Notes under the pieces: model-generated
The model's database searches: none
Seen by the model: only the letters and a program-made list of their open reading frames with translations
What the model was told of the DNA's origin: nothing
Made by a program: the position numbers and the translations under genes
In this document: positions 17,270 to 28,018 of the stretch, piece after piece
How the letters are laid out: each line of letters starts with the position of its first letter
Position numbering within the stretch: position 1 is the first letter of the stretch
Assembly: GCA_963704335.1 (NCBI GenBank)
Contig: OY969889.1
Location: forward strand, 2,852,001 to 2,916,000
Source: PALSA-612 sp963704335
GTDB taxonomy: Bacteria > Actinomycetota > Thermoleophilia > Gaiellales > Gaiellaceae
Direction of reading: 5' to 3'
DNA length: 64,000 nucleotides

Positions 17270-18371
17270 TTACTCGACCCGTCCTGCGGCGCTCGCGAGC
17301 AGGTACGCGTGGATGAACGCGTCGAGATCGCCGTCGAGGACGCCCTGCGCGTTCCCACTCTCGTGGCTCGTCCGGTGATCCTTGACCTGCTGGTACGGAT
17401 GGAGCACATAGCTGCGGATTTGACTCCCGAAGCCCGTGTCCTGCACCTGGCCGCGTTCTCGCGCGAGCTCCTCCTCGCGTCGCTCCTGCTCGACCTCGGC
17501 GAGCCGTGATTTCAAGACGCGGAGAGCCGTCTGTCGGTTGGAGAGCTGCGACCGCTCGTTCTGGCACTGCACGACGATGCCGGTGGGCAGATGCGTGATG
17601 CGCACGGCGGAGTCGGTCTTGTTGACGTGCTGGCCGCCGGCCCCCGACGCGCGATACGTGTCGACCCGGATCTCGGCCTCGTCGACCTCGATGTCTGCTT
17701 CGTCGCCGAGCAGCGGGCTGACGATCACCTGTGCGAACGACGTGTGGCGCCGGTGCGCCTGGTCGAAAGGCGACAGACGCACGAGCCGGTGGACGCCGCG
17801 TTCTGCCTTGAGCGTGCCGTACGCGTTCTCTCCGCGGACGCTGAACGTCGCCGACTTCAGCCCGGCTTCTTCACCGGGGCTGGCCTCGAGCAGGTCTGTC
17901 TGGAACCCTCGATCGTCGGCCCAGCGGAGGTACATCCGCAGCACCATCTCGGCCCAGTCCTGAGCGTCGGTGCCGCCCGTGCCGCCGACGATCGACACGA
18001 CAGCGTCACCCCCGTCGTACTCGCCGTTGAAGAGCGCCTCCTCCTGAAGACGCTCGAGCTCACGCTGCAACGGCGCTATCGACTCCGCGATCTCCGCGCC
18101 GAGCTCGCCGTCCATCTCGAGCAGCTCGCGCGCGTCGTCGTACTCGCGGCGCAGCCGTGTGTAGCGGTCGAGGCGCTTCGTCAGCCGCGATTGTTCCGTC
18201 GAGACCCGGGCAGCGCGTTGCTGGTCGTCCCAGAAGCCGGGCTGACCCATTTCCACCTCGAGCTTCGCGATTCTGGAGGTCAGGGAGTCCGGGTCAAAGG
18301 TAATCACTGACCCAGTCGAGCTTTGCCCCGATCTCCTTCACCTGCTCTGCGACGGACGCGGTCTCGGCCAT
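17270..18371 (-). CDS. prfB: Peptide chain release factor 2, with programmed +1 frameshift
   Basis: Reads UAA and UGA stop codons and releases the peptide. A first short frame starts at ATG 18371 and gives 25 codons, ...AKLDWVSDYL, ending in CTT TGA C at 18299-18293. Slipping +1 there joins the main frame at DPDSLTSRIAKLE and gives about 366 residues, matching E. coli RF2 in length and even in the UGA being codon 26. The RF2 stop-recognition motif SPF is in RLVRLSPFDQ and the catalytic GGQ is in GAGGQHVNKT. The shift is a genuine autoregulatory device: low RF2 lets the ribosome slip. It is followed by ftsE and ftsX. Confidence 0.96.
18293..18299 (-). promoter_or_regulatory. prfB programmed +1 frameshift site CTTTGAC
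   Basis: Canonical RF2 slippery sequence: CTT in the P site, TGA in the A site, C following. The Shine-Dalgarno-like stimulator that E. coli has just upstream is weak here (GATCGGGGC lies further away). Confidence 0.9.
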
Positions 18372-18440
18372 GCCACAAGGCTAGCTTGAAATTCGGAGGC
18401 CCTTTGTTACCCTCGCACCGATTCGAGAAAGGAGGAGAGC

Positions 18441-18878
18441 ATGGGGGATCTTCGGGCACTCGCAGACGAGATCACCGAGGCGTTCAACGCGCACGACGAG
18501 GAGCGAATCCGCTCCTTCTACGCGGACGACGCGATCTTCACCGGCCCGGGCGGCGTGGAGCTGAAGGGACCGGAGGCGATCTCCGGGTACGCCATGGCCT
18601 GGCTGAACGCGTTCCCGGACGCAAAGCTCAACATCAAAGACCGAGCCGTCGGAGACGGCTGGATCGCGGAACGGTTCACGTTCGAGGGCACGCACTCGGC
18701 GACGTTGTCAGGCCCCGACGGTGACATTCCCGCCACCAACCGCACGTTGAGCGGCCGGGGCGCCGAGCTCGCGCGCATCGAGAACGGCAAGATCGTCGAA
18801 GACCACCTCTACTTCGACCAGGTCGACGTGATGACGCAGCTCGGGCTGATGCCGGAGACGGCAGGCGCAACGACCTAG
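18441..18878 (+). CDS. SnoaL-like / NTF2-fold small protein
   Basis: 145 residues. It begins LADEITEAFNAHDEERIRSFYADDAIFTGPGG, the typical SnoaL-like polyketide-cyclase/ester-cyclase opening, then WIAERFTFEGTHSATL, and ends with EDHLYFDQVDVMTQLGLMPE. It probably binds a small hydrophobic ligand in an alpha+beta cone. The reaction cannot be read from sequence. A near-perfect ribosome site AAAGGAGG ends 5 bases before the ATG. It is a single plus-strand gene between divergent prfB and convergent secA. Confidence 0.8.
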   Translation: MGDLRALADEITEAFNAHDEERIRSFYADDAIFTGPGGVELKGPEAISGYAMAWLNAFPDAKLNIKDRAVGDGWIAERFTFEGTHSATLSGPDGDIPATNRTLSGRGAELARIENGKIVEDHLYFDQVDVMTQLGLMPETAGATT

Positions 18879-18900
18879 CGTCGTCGAGCGTTCGAGCAAA

Positions 18901-18919
18901 GGGCGGCTACGAGCCGCCC
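18901..18919. terminator. Bidirectional terminator between SnoaL-like gene and secA
   Basis: An 8-bp perfect stem GGGCGGCT/AGCCGCCC with loop ACG, followed by TCTTCT. It is preceded by AAA, so it could work in both directions for the two convergent genes. Confidence 0.7.
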
Positions 18920-18924
18920 TCTTC

Positions 18925-21705
<2,781 letters not shown>

Positions 21706-21738
21706 AGGCCTAGGGTACCGGCAGCGCTGTTCCGCCCT

Positions 21739-21904
21739 GGAGGGTTTGGCGGAACGGTGCTCGTCGCCGGGGCGCGCTGGAGGTTGTGATGCAAGGAGGC
21801 AGGGAGCCCGCGTACTAATCCAGTACGCGGGCGACTGAGGACGCCGCAGCGCGGCCTCCAGCGTGATTCCGGCGGCACAGTCTCTGTTTCGCCAGACCCT
21901 CCTA
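21739..21904. repeat. Palindromic repeat, copy R1
   Basis: About 166 bp. It opens GGAGGGTTTGGCGGAACGG and closes CGCCAGACCCTCCTA. The outer ~48-bp arms are imperfect inverted repeats, and an inner stem CGCGCTGGAGG/CCTCCAGCGTG encloses a second hairpin, CCCGCGTACT...AGTACGCGGG. The last three bases (21902-21904) are the TAG stop of the minus-strand gene to its right. It lies between that gene and the secA start. Copies: 46064, 51591, 57990. Confidence 0.9.
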
Positions 21905-22393
21905 CAGCGGCAGGACGGACAGCTCGAACAGATTGTCCTCGAGCCGCCGAGCCCGGGCCGCGTACGGGCCACGCTGGCGCTCCGAGGCGGCCCGCTCGAG
22001 CGCCTCGGCGCGCCCGACGTCGACCGGGATCCCGTCGGCGGCGAGCGCGAGCGTCTCGCCGTCCCAGCTCAGCTCGAGGTCGTCACCCTCGGGGTTCGGG
22101 TCGAGTTGCACGACCTCGATCGTCGACCCACCGACGGCCCAGACGTCGGCATGACGCACCGCCGAGGCACGGAACGGTCGTGCCAGCGAGCCCGCCAGCC
22201 CGGCCGCCAGCGCTTCGGGGTCGGCGGCAAATCCCTCTTCGACGACCAGCCGCCCGTCCTCGAGTGCGACGAGCTCCACCTTGTCGCCCTCCATCCCCGG
22301 CGCGTCGACCGTGGCCACGGCGTCCCACTCGCGCTGCCGTGAGAGCCCGGTGATGCCGGGAGGAAGCCAGCCCTGTTCGGGATCGACAGGCAG
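21902..22393 (-). CDS. Uncharacterised protein downstream of hpf
   Basis: About 130-165 residues. Its reading frame seems to open right at the hpf stop (PVDPEQGWLPPGITGLSRQREW...), but no standard start codon lies there. CTG at 22393, GTG at 22318 or ATG at 22294 are the candidates. The body is acidic and ordered (VELVALEDGRLVVEEGF, VVQLDPNPEGDDLELSWDGE) with an Arg-rich C-terminal helix (YAARARRLEDNLFEL). No family recognised. Its TAG stop is part of repeat R1. Position after hpf on the same strand suggests co-transcription. Confidence 0.55.
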   Translation of the reverse strand: MPVDPEQGWLPPGITGLSRQREWDAVATVDAPGMEGDKVELVALEDGRLVVEEGFAADPEALAAGLAGSLARPFRASAVRHADVWAVGGSTIEVVQLDPNPEGDDLELSWDGETLALAADGIPVDVGRAEALERAASERQRGPYAARARRLEDNLFELSVLPL

Positions 22394-22395
22394 GG

Positions 22396-22734
22396 CTACG
22401 CCGTTTCCTTCGAGCGCGAGGCCTCGCGGCGGCGTTCGACGGTCCGCTTGTCGCGGTAGCGCTCGACCTGCCGCTCGAGCTTGTGGGCGAGCTGGTCGAT
22501 GGCGGCCTTCATGTCCGTCGATGCCTCGCGCGCTCGCAGCACGGGTCCCTTCGTCCAGATCGTCGCCTCCGCTATCTGGTTGTTGGCGATGGACGGGTTG
22601 CGCTCGACCGCGAGCTCGACGACGACGGGCGTGGGTTCGGCGAGCAGCTTGTTCAGCTTGCCGATCTTCCGCTCTGCGTAACTGACGAGGTCGGGAGTGA
22701 GGTCGATGTTCTTTCCCTTCACCTGGAGCTGCAT
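22396..22734 (-). CDS. hpf: Ribosome hibernation promoting factor, short form
   Basis: 112 residues from the ATG at 22734, preceded by AAAGGGGGA. It has the YfiA/HPF fold pattern: MQLQVKGKNIDLTPDLVSYAERKIGKL, VVELAVERNPS and IDQLAHKLERQVERYRDK. It lacks the C-terminal dimerisation domain of long HPF that many Gram-positive bacteria carry. It binds the 30S decoding region in stationary phase. Confidence 0.88.
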   Translation of the reverse strand: MQLQVKGKNIDLTPDLVSYAERKIGKLNKLLAEPTPVVVELAVERNPSIANNQIAEATIWTKGPVLRAREASTDMKAAIDQLAHKLERQVERYRDKRTVERRREASRSKETA

Positions 22735-22773
22735 CGCGTCCCCCTTTCGGCTCACGCGCTACCTCCATTGAAT

Positions 22774-23436
22774 CTACCGCACCGCCCTCGCAAAGCTCAC
22801 GACGTGTACGCGGCGAGCGCCCGCCTTGCGCACAGCGGAGGCGGCAGCGTTCACGGTCTCGCCGGTCGTGTACACGTCGTCAACGAGACAGACGCTCGCC
22901 GGGGAGTCCCCGATCGGCGTAAACGTGCCGCGAACGTTGCCGCGGCGGGCGGCGAGCGCGAGCCCTGCCTGCCGCGGACGCGGTGCCGAGCGCGTGATGG
23001 GCGCGACGACGGGCAGGTGCCAGCGGCCGCTCAACTCGCGCGTGAGAGCGGTTGCCGGGTGCTCACCGCGCAGGAGGGCCCGGTCCGGATCCGGCGGCAC
23101 CGCGCAGAGGGCGACGACGGCAGGAACCGCCACAGCTCCGGTCACGAGCTCGGCGCCAACGCCTGCGAGGCCGCGCAGCCCGCGCTCTTTCCAGCTGCGG
23201 ACAAGGCCGCGGGCGGCTTCGTCGTAGACGATGCCCGCTCTGGCCGAGGCAAACGCCAGCCGGCGTCCGGCGCACTCGCCGCAGCGGCGCACCGGCCAGG
23301 CCGTCGGCGCCCCACAGCGCTCGCAGAGCGGCAGCGGGATGCGCCGCAGGCCGGCGAGACACGTCGCGCACAGCTCCTCGCCCGGGTTGCGGCAGACCAC
23401 GCACCGCCTCGGGAAGAGCAGGTCGAGCACTGCCAC
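22774..23436 (-). CDS. comF: ComF-family phosphoribosyltransferase-like protein
   Basis: 220 residues. An N-terminal double zinc knuckle (CVVCRNPGEELCATC and CERCGAPTAWPVRRCGEC) is followed by a type I PRTase domain ending with the PRPP-binding loop VCLVDDVYTTGETVNAA. In competent bacteria ComF helps DNA uptake, and in others its role is open. The hpf-comF-secA neighbourhood is widespread. Confidence 0.9.
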   Translation of the reverse strand: MAVLDLLFPRRCVVCRNPGEELCATCLAGLRRIPLPLCERCGAPTAWPVRRCGECAGRRLAFASARAGIVYDEAARGLVRSWKERGLRGLAGVGAELVTGAVAVPAVVALCAVPPDPDRALLRGEHPATALTRELSGRWHLPVVAPITRSAPRPRQAGLALAARRGNVRGTFTPIGDSPASVCLVDDVYTTGETVNAAASAVRKAGARRVHVVSFARAVR

Positions 23437-23469
23437 CCACCGTACGGCGGGAGCAGTTACGCCTCTGCG

Positions 23470-24195
23470 TCAGCTCTGTGAAAAGACGCGGTCGGCTTCC
23501 TCGAGCTGCTCACGGGAGCCGATGTCGTACCACTGGCCGGGCACGTGCCAGGTGAAGACCTCCACGCGCGGGTACAGCCACTGGATGAGACGACCGGGCT
23601 GGTCGGGATTGTTGCCGGCGGCGAGGTACTCCCCGATCAGCGGCAGCGTGTCGCGCGGATAGAAGTAGAGCGCGATGCCGGACAGCGTGGAGCGCGGCTC
23701 CTCGGGCTTCTCCTCGAAGAACGTGATGCGGCCGTGCGCGTCTACCTCGATCGAGTTGTAGCGGCCGCGGACGAGCTCGAGGTCACCGACGTCATGGATG
23801 GCGAGCAGCGGTGCGCCACGCTCCCGGGCGGCACGACCGAAGTCGCCCAGCGGTTCCGTGAACAGGTTGTCCCCGGCCACGACGACAAGGTCGTCGTCGA
23901 TGCCCTCGCGCTCGATCACGAAGCCGATGTCACCGATCGCCCCCAGGCGGTCTTCGTCGCTCGTCGTTCCGTCATCGATCACCGTCACGGCCTTGCCTTC
24001 CGCCCACTCGCGAAAGCTGTCGGCAAAGCGAGCGTTCGTGACAACGTGGACGGCCTCGAAGCCGATCGGGTCGAGAACGTCGAGCAAGCGATCGGCCATC
24101 GGCCTGCCGCCGACGGGCAGCAGCGCCTTGGGCCGGTCGCGGGTCAGCGGGTAGAGCCGCGTCGCGTAGCCCGCTGCCAGGACGAGCAGCCTCAT
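23470..24195 (-). CDS. Sugar-1-phosphate nucleotidyltransferase
   Basis: 241 residues. The opening LVLAAGYATRLYPLTRDRPKALLPVGGRPM is the signature of nucleotide-sugar pyrophosphorylases, here with the G-Y-A-T-R variant. The metal Asp is in VVVAGDNLF. A second site is WLYPRVEVFTWHVPGQWYDIGSREQLEEA, as in thymidylyl- or uridylyl-transferases. The sugar and base cannot be named from sequence. It is translationally coupled to mtnA (ATGA). Confidence 0.85.
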   Translation of the reverse strand: MRLLVLAAGYATRLYPLTRDRPKALLPVGGRPMADRLLDVLDPIGFEAVHVVTNARFADSFREWAEGKAVTVIDDGTTSDEDRLGAIGDIGFVIEREGIDDDLVVVAGDNLFTEPLGDFGRAARERGAPLLAIHDVGDLELVRGRYNSIEVDAHGRITFFEEKPEEPRSTLSGIALYFYPRDTLPLIGEYLAAGNNPDQPGRLIQWLYPRVEVFTWHVPGQWYDIGSREQLEEADRVFSQS

Positions 24196-25133
24196 GCGAC
24201 GGGTGCGCCTCGCCTGACGCCGTCCTCGGTCACGATCGCGTCGATCAGCTCGGCCGGCGTGACGTCGAACGCCGGGTTAGACGCCGGAAACCGCTCGCTG
24301 ACCTCCGAAGCACTGCGCTCCTCGATCGGGATCGCATCACCGTCAAGCGCGTCGTGGTCGATCGTCGAGGTCGGCGCCACGACCACGAATGGGACGTCGT
24401 GATGGCGGGCGAGCACGGCCAGACCGTACGTCCCGATCTTGTTCGCGGTGTCGCCGTTGGCCGCGATACGGTCGGCGCCGGTAAGCACGACGTCGACGAG
24501 ACCGCGCGCCAGGAGCGACGCGGCCGCGCTGTCCACGATCACCGAGAACGGGATGCCGAGCTGCTCGAGCTCCCAGGCAGTGAGCCTCGCGCCCTGGTCG
24601 AGCGGCCGCGTCTCCCCCACCCAGACATGCTCGACGAGGCCTCGCTCGTGACCGAGCCGGATCGCCCCGAGCGCCGTCCCGTAGCCGCCCGTCGCCAGCG
24701 CCCCGGTGTTGCAATGCGTCAGCGCGCGCGTGGCCGGACGCAACAGCGTGATCGCGTGTTCGGCCATGCGCCTGCAGCGCTCCACTTCTTCCGCGTGGAT
24801 CTCTCGCGCGCGCTCAGAAGTTGGATCAACTCGTATCCTGTCGAGCGCCCACGCAAGGTTGACGGCGGTCGGTCGCGACGACCGCAGCACCCGATCGGCC
24901 TCGTCGAGGTCGTGACCGAGCAGGGCGGCGAGCACGTAGCCGTATGCGGCCGCGACGCCGATGGCGGGCGCGCCGCGGACGGCAAGCGTCCGGATCGCTT
25001 CGGCCACTTCGGCCGCGCTCCGGCACTCGAGCTCCACCTCTTCGTCGGGTAGTCGCCTCTGGTCGAGCAGAACGACGCGTTCGTCCTCCAGCCTGATGAT
25101 CTGCTCCGGAAGCAGCGAGCCGGCCACGTTCAC
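24192..25133 (-). CDS. mtnA: Methylthioribose-1-phosphate isomerase
   Basis: 313 residues. It converts methylthioribose-1-phosphate to the ribulose form in methionine salvage. It carries the family motifs TLAVRGAPAIGVAAAYGYVL, the catalytic Cys in LTHCNTGALATGGYGTALG, and the catalytic Asp in VVLTGADRIAANGDTANKIG. It overlaps neighbours on both sides by 4 bases. With ahcY (26-27 kb) and metH (32-36 kb) the region concentrates methionine and SAM-cycle enzymes. No other mtn gene is in the window. Confidence 0.93.
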   Translation of the reverse strand: MNVAGSLLPEQIIRLEDERVVLLDQRRLPDEEVELECRSAAEVAEAIRTLAVRGAPAIGVAAAYGYVLAALLGHDLDEADRVLRSSRPTAVNLAWALDRIRVDPTSERAREIHAEEVERCRRMAEHAITLLRPATRALTHCNTGALATGGYGTALGAIRLGHERGLVEHVWVGETRPLDQGARLTAWELEQLGIPFSVIVDSAAASLLARGLVDVVLTGADRIAANGDTANKIGTYGLAVLARHHDVPFVVVAPTSTIDHDALDGDAIPIEERSASEVSERFPASNPAFDVTPAELIDAIVTEDGVRRGAPVA

Positions 25134-25927
25134 GGCTCTCGCTCGGTGGTCAGCTCCGGGCGCCGGTAGATCTCCGCAGCAGCCTGGTGAAAGCCATCCG
25201 GCAGGCCGGCTGCAGCGAACGTGCGGGCGATCTCGTCCATCTCACCGGCAAATCGCCATCCCTTGCGGCCCGCGGACAGCGCTGCCCGGCGAGACCGCTC
25301 GGGAAGCTCCGGAACGGACTCCTGCCACTCCTCGAGCAGTGTCGCCTCGATGCCCTCTGCGCGAGCCAGCGCACGGATCGCGATCAGCATCGCCGCGGCG
25401 CCCTTGGACCACGCCGCGTACGCCATCTTCACCGCCGACGCCGAGCCCGCCTCGTCCGACACGACCCGGGCCTGGACGACGGTGTCCCGAAAGAGCTCGG
25501 CGACGGCCGGGGCTGTGGGGCCTGAAAGGTAGAGGCGCGTCGGCACGCCTTCCCGCGGCGGAGGGCCGACGATCCCACCGTCCACGTAGCGGCCGCCGCG
25601 GTTCTCGATCGCGCTCCCGATCTCGCGCGCCGTCTGCGGGGACACGGCATTCGCGTCGACGTAGACGCCCGTGAAGCCGAACCCTGCCACCGACTTCGCC
25701 ACATCCAGTGCTGCGTGGGGCGGGCAGACGCTGAGGATGACCTCGCTCGACTCGGCGAGCTCCTCGACCGTGGCAGCGTCGCGCAGGCCTGCCTGCTCGG
25801 CACGCTCCGCGGTAGCGGCGCTGCGACCCGAGGACGCCCACAAGATCGGACGCGCCGGCCGCAGCTGCGTCGCGAGCGCCGTCCCCATCTCGCCGGGGTG
25901 CAGCAAGCCGATCGCCGGGTCAGCCAT
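25130..25927 (-). CDS. NAD(P)-dependent dehydrogenase, 6-phosphogluconate/HIBADH superfamily with DUF1932
   Basis: 265 residues. The Rossmann start is degenerate (AIGLLHPGEMGTALATQL, with H-P-G-E-M-G replacing the usual GxGxMG). A later VDANAVSPQTAREIG and a C-terminal DUF1932-type helical domain (KMAYAAWSKGAAAMLIAIRALA, with the Lys in the catalytic position) place it in the beta-hydroxyacid dehydrogenase group. The substrate is unknown. It is coupled to mtnA by ATGA. Confidence 0.75.
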   Translation of the reverse strand: MADPAIGLLHPGEMGTALATQLRPARPILWASSGRSAATAERAEQAGLRDAATVEELAESSEVILSVCPPHAALDVAKSVAGFGFTGVYVDANAVSPQTAREIGSAIENRGGRYVDGGIVGPPPREGVPTRLYLSGPTAPAVAELFRDTVVQARVVSDEAGSASAVKMAYAAWSKGAAAMLIAIRALARAEGIEATLLEEWQESVPELPERSRRAALSAGRKGWRFAGEMDEIARTFAAAGLPDGFHQAAAEIYRRPELTTEREP

Positions 25928-25938
25928 GCCTCAAAGAG

Positions 25939-25973
25939 ACACAGTGACAGTCTCAGTGACTGTCACTGTGTCT
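25939..25973. repeat. Perfect 15-bp stem-loop plus TGTCTGGCACC
   Basis: Arms GACACAGTGACAGTC and GACTGTCACTGTGTC with loop TCAGT, followed by TGGCACC to 25979. It lies between the ahcY stop and the start of the 25130 gene, both minus strand. It may act as a terminator for upstream transcripts or as a mobile-type palindrome. A poly-U run is absent. Confidence 0.7.
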
Positions 25974-25997
25974 GGCACCTAGACGTGTCCGAGATGG

Positions 25998-27269
25998 CTA
26001 GGTCCCTTCGTCCCACGAGGCGAGGTAGCGCTCCTGCTCCTCGGTCAGCTTGTCGATCTCGATGCCCATCGACGCGAGCTTGAGACGGGCGATCTCGGCG
26101 TCGATCTCCTCGGGCACCGGGTACACGCGCCGCTCGAGCCGTGCTGCGTTCTCGACGGCGTACTCGGCCGAGAGCGCCTGGTTGGCGAACGACATGTCCA
26201 TTACGGATGCCGGGTGGCCCTCCGCGGCCGCGAGGTTCACGAGTCTCCCGTCGGCGACGAGGTAGATCCTGCGTCCGTCCTCGAGCACGAACTCCTCGAC
26301 GAACTCGCGAGCCGTGCGCGTCTCCGTCGCGGCCGCCCGAAGCGCCGGAATCTCGATCTCCACGTTGAAGTGGCCTGTGTTGGCGAGAATCGCGCCGTCC
26401 TTCATGAGCGCGAAGTGCTCCGTGCCGATCACGTTCTTGTCGCCGGTGGCCGTACAGAAGATGTCTCCGACACGAGCCGCCTGCGCCATCGTCAGCACCT
26501 CGAACCCGTCCATCGCGGCTTCGAGCGCCGGCACCGGCTCGACCTCGGTGATGATCACGTGCGCACCCATGCCACGCGCGCGCATCGCGACGCCACGGCC
26601 CACCCAGCCGTAGCCGGCTACGACGAACCGCCTTCCGGCGAGCAGCACGTTCGTCGCCCGCACGATGCCGTCGATCGTCGACTGGCCCGTGCCGTAGCGA
26701 TTGTCGAAGAGGTGCTTCGTCTTCGCGTCGTTGACGGCGATGATCGGGAAGCCGAGCTTGCCGTCGGCCTCGAGCGCCTTCAGCCTGATGACGCCCGTCG
26801 TCGTCTCCTCGGTGCCCGCGATGATCTCGCCGAGTTGCTCGCGCCGCGCCGAGTGCAGGACGCCGATCACGTCAGCCCCGTCGTCCATCGTCAGATGCGG
26901 CTTGTGGTCGACGGCTGCGTCGATGTGGGCGTAGTACGTGTCGTTGTCCTCACCCTTGATGGCGAAGACGGACACGCCGTACTCCTCGACGAGCGCGGCG
27001 GCTGTGTCGTCCTGTGTCGACAGCGGGTTGGACGCGCAGAGGACGACGTCGGCGCCTCCTGCCGTCAGGGTTCGCATGAGGTTCGCCGTCTCGGTCGTTA
27101 CATGCAGGCACGCGGAGACCCGGTAGCCGGCGAGCGGCTTCTCGCTCTCGAACCGGTCTCGGATCGCCGAGAGCACCGGCATCTGCCGGTCGGCCCACTC
27201 GATCCGCCGCACGCCTTCCGGCGCCAGGGCCAGGTCCTTCACGTCATGTCGCTTGGTCGCTGCCATCAC
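25998..27269 (-). CDS. ahcY: Adenosylhomocysteinase (SAH hydrolase)
   Basis: 423 residues, the compact form without the ~40-residue insert of many bacterial enzymes. It splits S-adenosylhomocysteine into adenosine and homocysteine, the substrate of MetH. N-terminal residues CLHVTTETANLMRTL and CASNPLSTQDD fit. The lysine/aspartate active-site region reads FPIIAVNDAKTKHLFDN and GTGQSTIDGI. NAD binding is in VAGYGWVGRGVAMRARGMG. A MerR-type regulator gene ends 21 bases upstream and is probably in the same transcript. Confidence 0.95.
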   Translation of the reverse strand: MMAATKRHDVKDLALAPEGVRRIEWADRQMPVLSAIRDRFESEKPLAGYRVSACLHVTTETANLMRTLTAGGADVVLCASNPLSTQDDTAAALVEEYGVSVFAIKGEDNDTYYAHIDAAVDHKPHLTMDDGADVIGVLHSARREQLGEIIAGTEETTTGVIRLKALEADGKLGFPIIAVNDAKTKHLFDNRYGTGQSTIDGIVRATNVLLAGRRFVVAGYGWVGRGVAMRARGMGAHVIITEVEPVPALEAAMDGFEVLTMAQAARVGDIFCTATGDKNVIGTEHFALMKDGAILANTGHFNVEIEIPALRAAATETRTAREFVEEFVLEDGRRIYLVADGRLVNLAAAEGHPASVMDMSFANQALSAEYAVENAARLERRVYPVPEEIDAEIARLKLASMGIEIDKLTEEQERYLASWDEGT

Positions 27270-27290
27270 ACTCCCTCTCGTCAGTGATTC

Positions 27291-27614
27291 CTATGCGGCC
27301 AGCAGCCGCTCGTGCTTTGCCTGCTCCCACTCCAACGCCTCCAGCTCCAGCCCGGCGAGCCAGCCGTCCAAGGCCGCTCGCAAGGCAGGGTCTCGCCGCA
27401 GCCGGGCGGCGAACGCCACGTCGCCGATCTCTACTTCGAACCGGCGCAAGAGCTCTCGCAACGAGCGTAGCCGGTTGAGCTCCTTCAGGCCGTAGCGGCG
27501 GTAACCGCTCGACGACCTCTGCGGCTCGACGAGCCCGGCCTGCTCGAGATAGCGGAGCATGCGCGGAGACCAGCCCGTATGCCGGGCGGCCGCGCCGATC
27601 GTCATTCGTTCCAC
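27291..27614 (-). CDS. MerR-family transcriptional regulator
   Basis: 107 residues. The N-terminal winged helix is clear (TIGAAARHTGWSPRMLRYLEQAGLVEPQRSSSGYRRYGLKEL, a MerR motif with the RYLE and GYRRY elements). The C-terminal part is short, Arg/Leu-rich and has no metal-binding Cys, so its effector is unknown. It lies directly upstream of ahcY and may control it and itself. An inverted repeat with a MerR-like layout sits just before its start. Confidence 0.85.
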   Translation of the reverse strand: MERMTIGAAARHTGWSPRMLRYLEQAGLVEPQRSSSGYRRYGLKELNRLRSLRELLRRFEVEIGDVAFAARLRRDPALRAALDGWLAGLELEALEWEQAKHERLLAA

Positions 27615-27620
27615 GTGGCT

Positions 27621-27644
27621 ACCTTAACACAACTACGTCAAGGT
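27621..27644 (-). promoter_or_regulatory. Candidate MerR operator/promoter
   Basis: On the minus strand, ACCTTGAC-N8-GTTAAGGT, arms matching at 7 of 8 positions. TTGACG inside the left arm looks like a -35 box. It lies 7 bases or more upstream of the regulator's start codon and overlaps the 3' end of the cupin gene. Dyads between -35 and -10 are typical of MerR autoregulation, but a good -10 is not evident. Confidence 0.5.
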
Positions 27645-28018
27645 TTGGTCGTGCCCTCCCGCCCGTAGGCGTCCTCGAGCCGTACGACGTCGTCCAGATC
27701 CGGTGTCGAGACCTCGATCACGAGCGTGTCCTCGAGCGCACGGACGCGATGCACGGTCAGCGGTCGAAAGTGGAACGAGTCGCCCGCCGTGATTTCCACG
27801 AGCTCACGCTCGTCGGCGTCGACGGCCGACAGCTCGAGCTCGGCGCGGCCCTCCTGCACGTACCACGATTCGTCCTTTCGCTCGTGGTACTGGAGCGACA
27901 GCGCCTCGCCGGCGCGGACGAAGAGCAGCTTGCCGCAGTACGCGTCCGTGAGGGCCCAGATCAGCTCCCAGCCCCACGGCTTCTCGACCTTCCGCGGCTC
28001 GAACGAATACTCGCTCAC
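27638..28018 (-). CDS. Cupin protein, mannose-6-phosphate isomerase type II-like
   Basis: 126 residues. The GTG at 28018 overlaps the previous stop (GTGA). The small beta-barrel matches the C-terminal isomerase domain of ManC-type enzymes: VEKPWGWELIW, then the metal-binding LQYHERKDESWYVQEG (H-x-x-R-x-E) and ITAGDSFHFRPLTVHRVRAL. It probably supplies a phosphosugar for the nucleotidyltransferase encoded just upstream. The two would equal a split ManC. Confidence 0.8.
   Translation of the reverse strand: MSEYSFEPRKVEKPWGWELIWALTDAYCGKLLFVRAGEALSLQYHERKDESWYVQEGRAELELSAVDADERELVEITAGDSFHFRPLTVHRVRALEDTLVIEVSTPDLDDVVRLEDAYGREGTTKP

Noticed and set aside
21706..21972. An 89-residue N-terminal extension of SecA in an open frame
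   Set aside because: The extension is the R1 repeat read as protein (Arg/Pro-rich). The standard SecA start follows a GTG at 21705.
27615..27644. Heat-shock HAIR operator (CTTGAGT-N7-ACTCAAG)
   Set aside because: The dyad has CTTGAC/GTTAAG with a different spacing, and the adjacent MerR protein is not HspR-like next to a dnaK operon.
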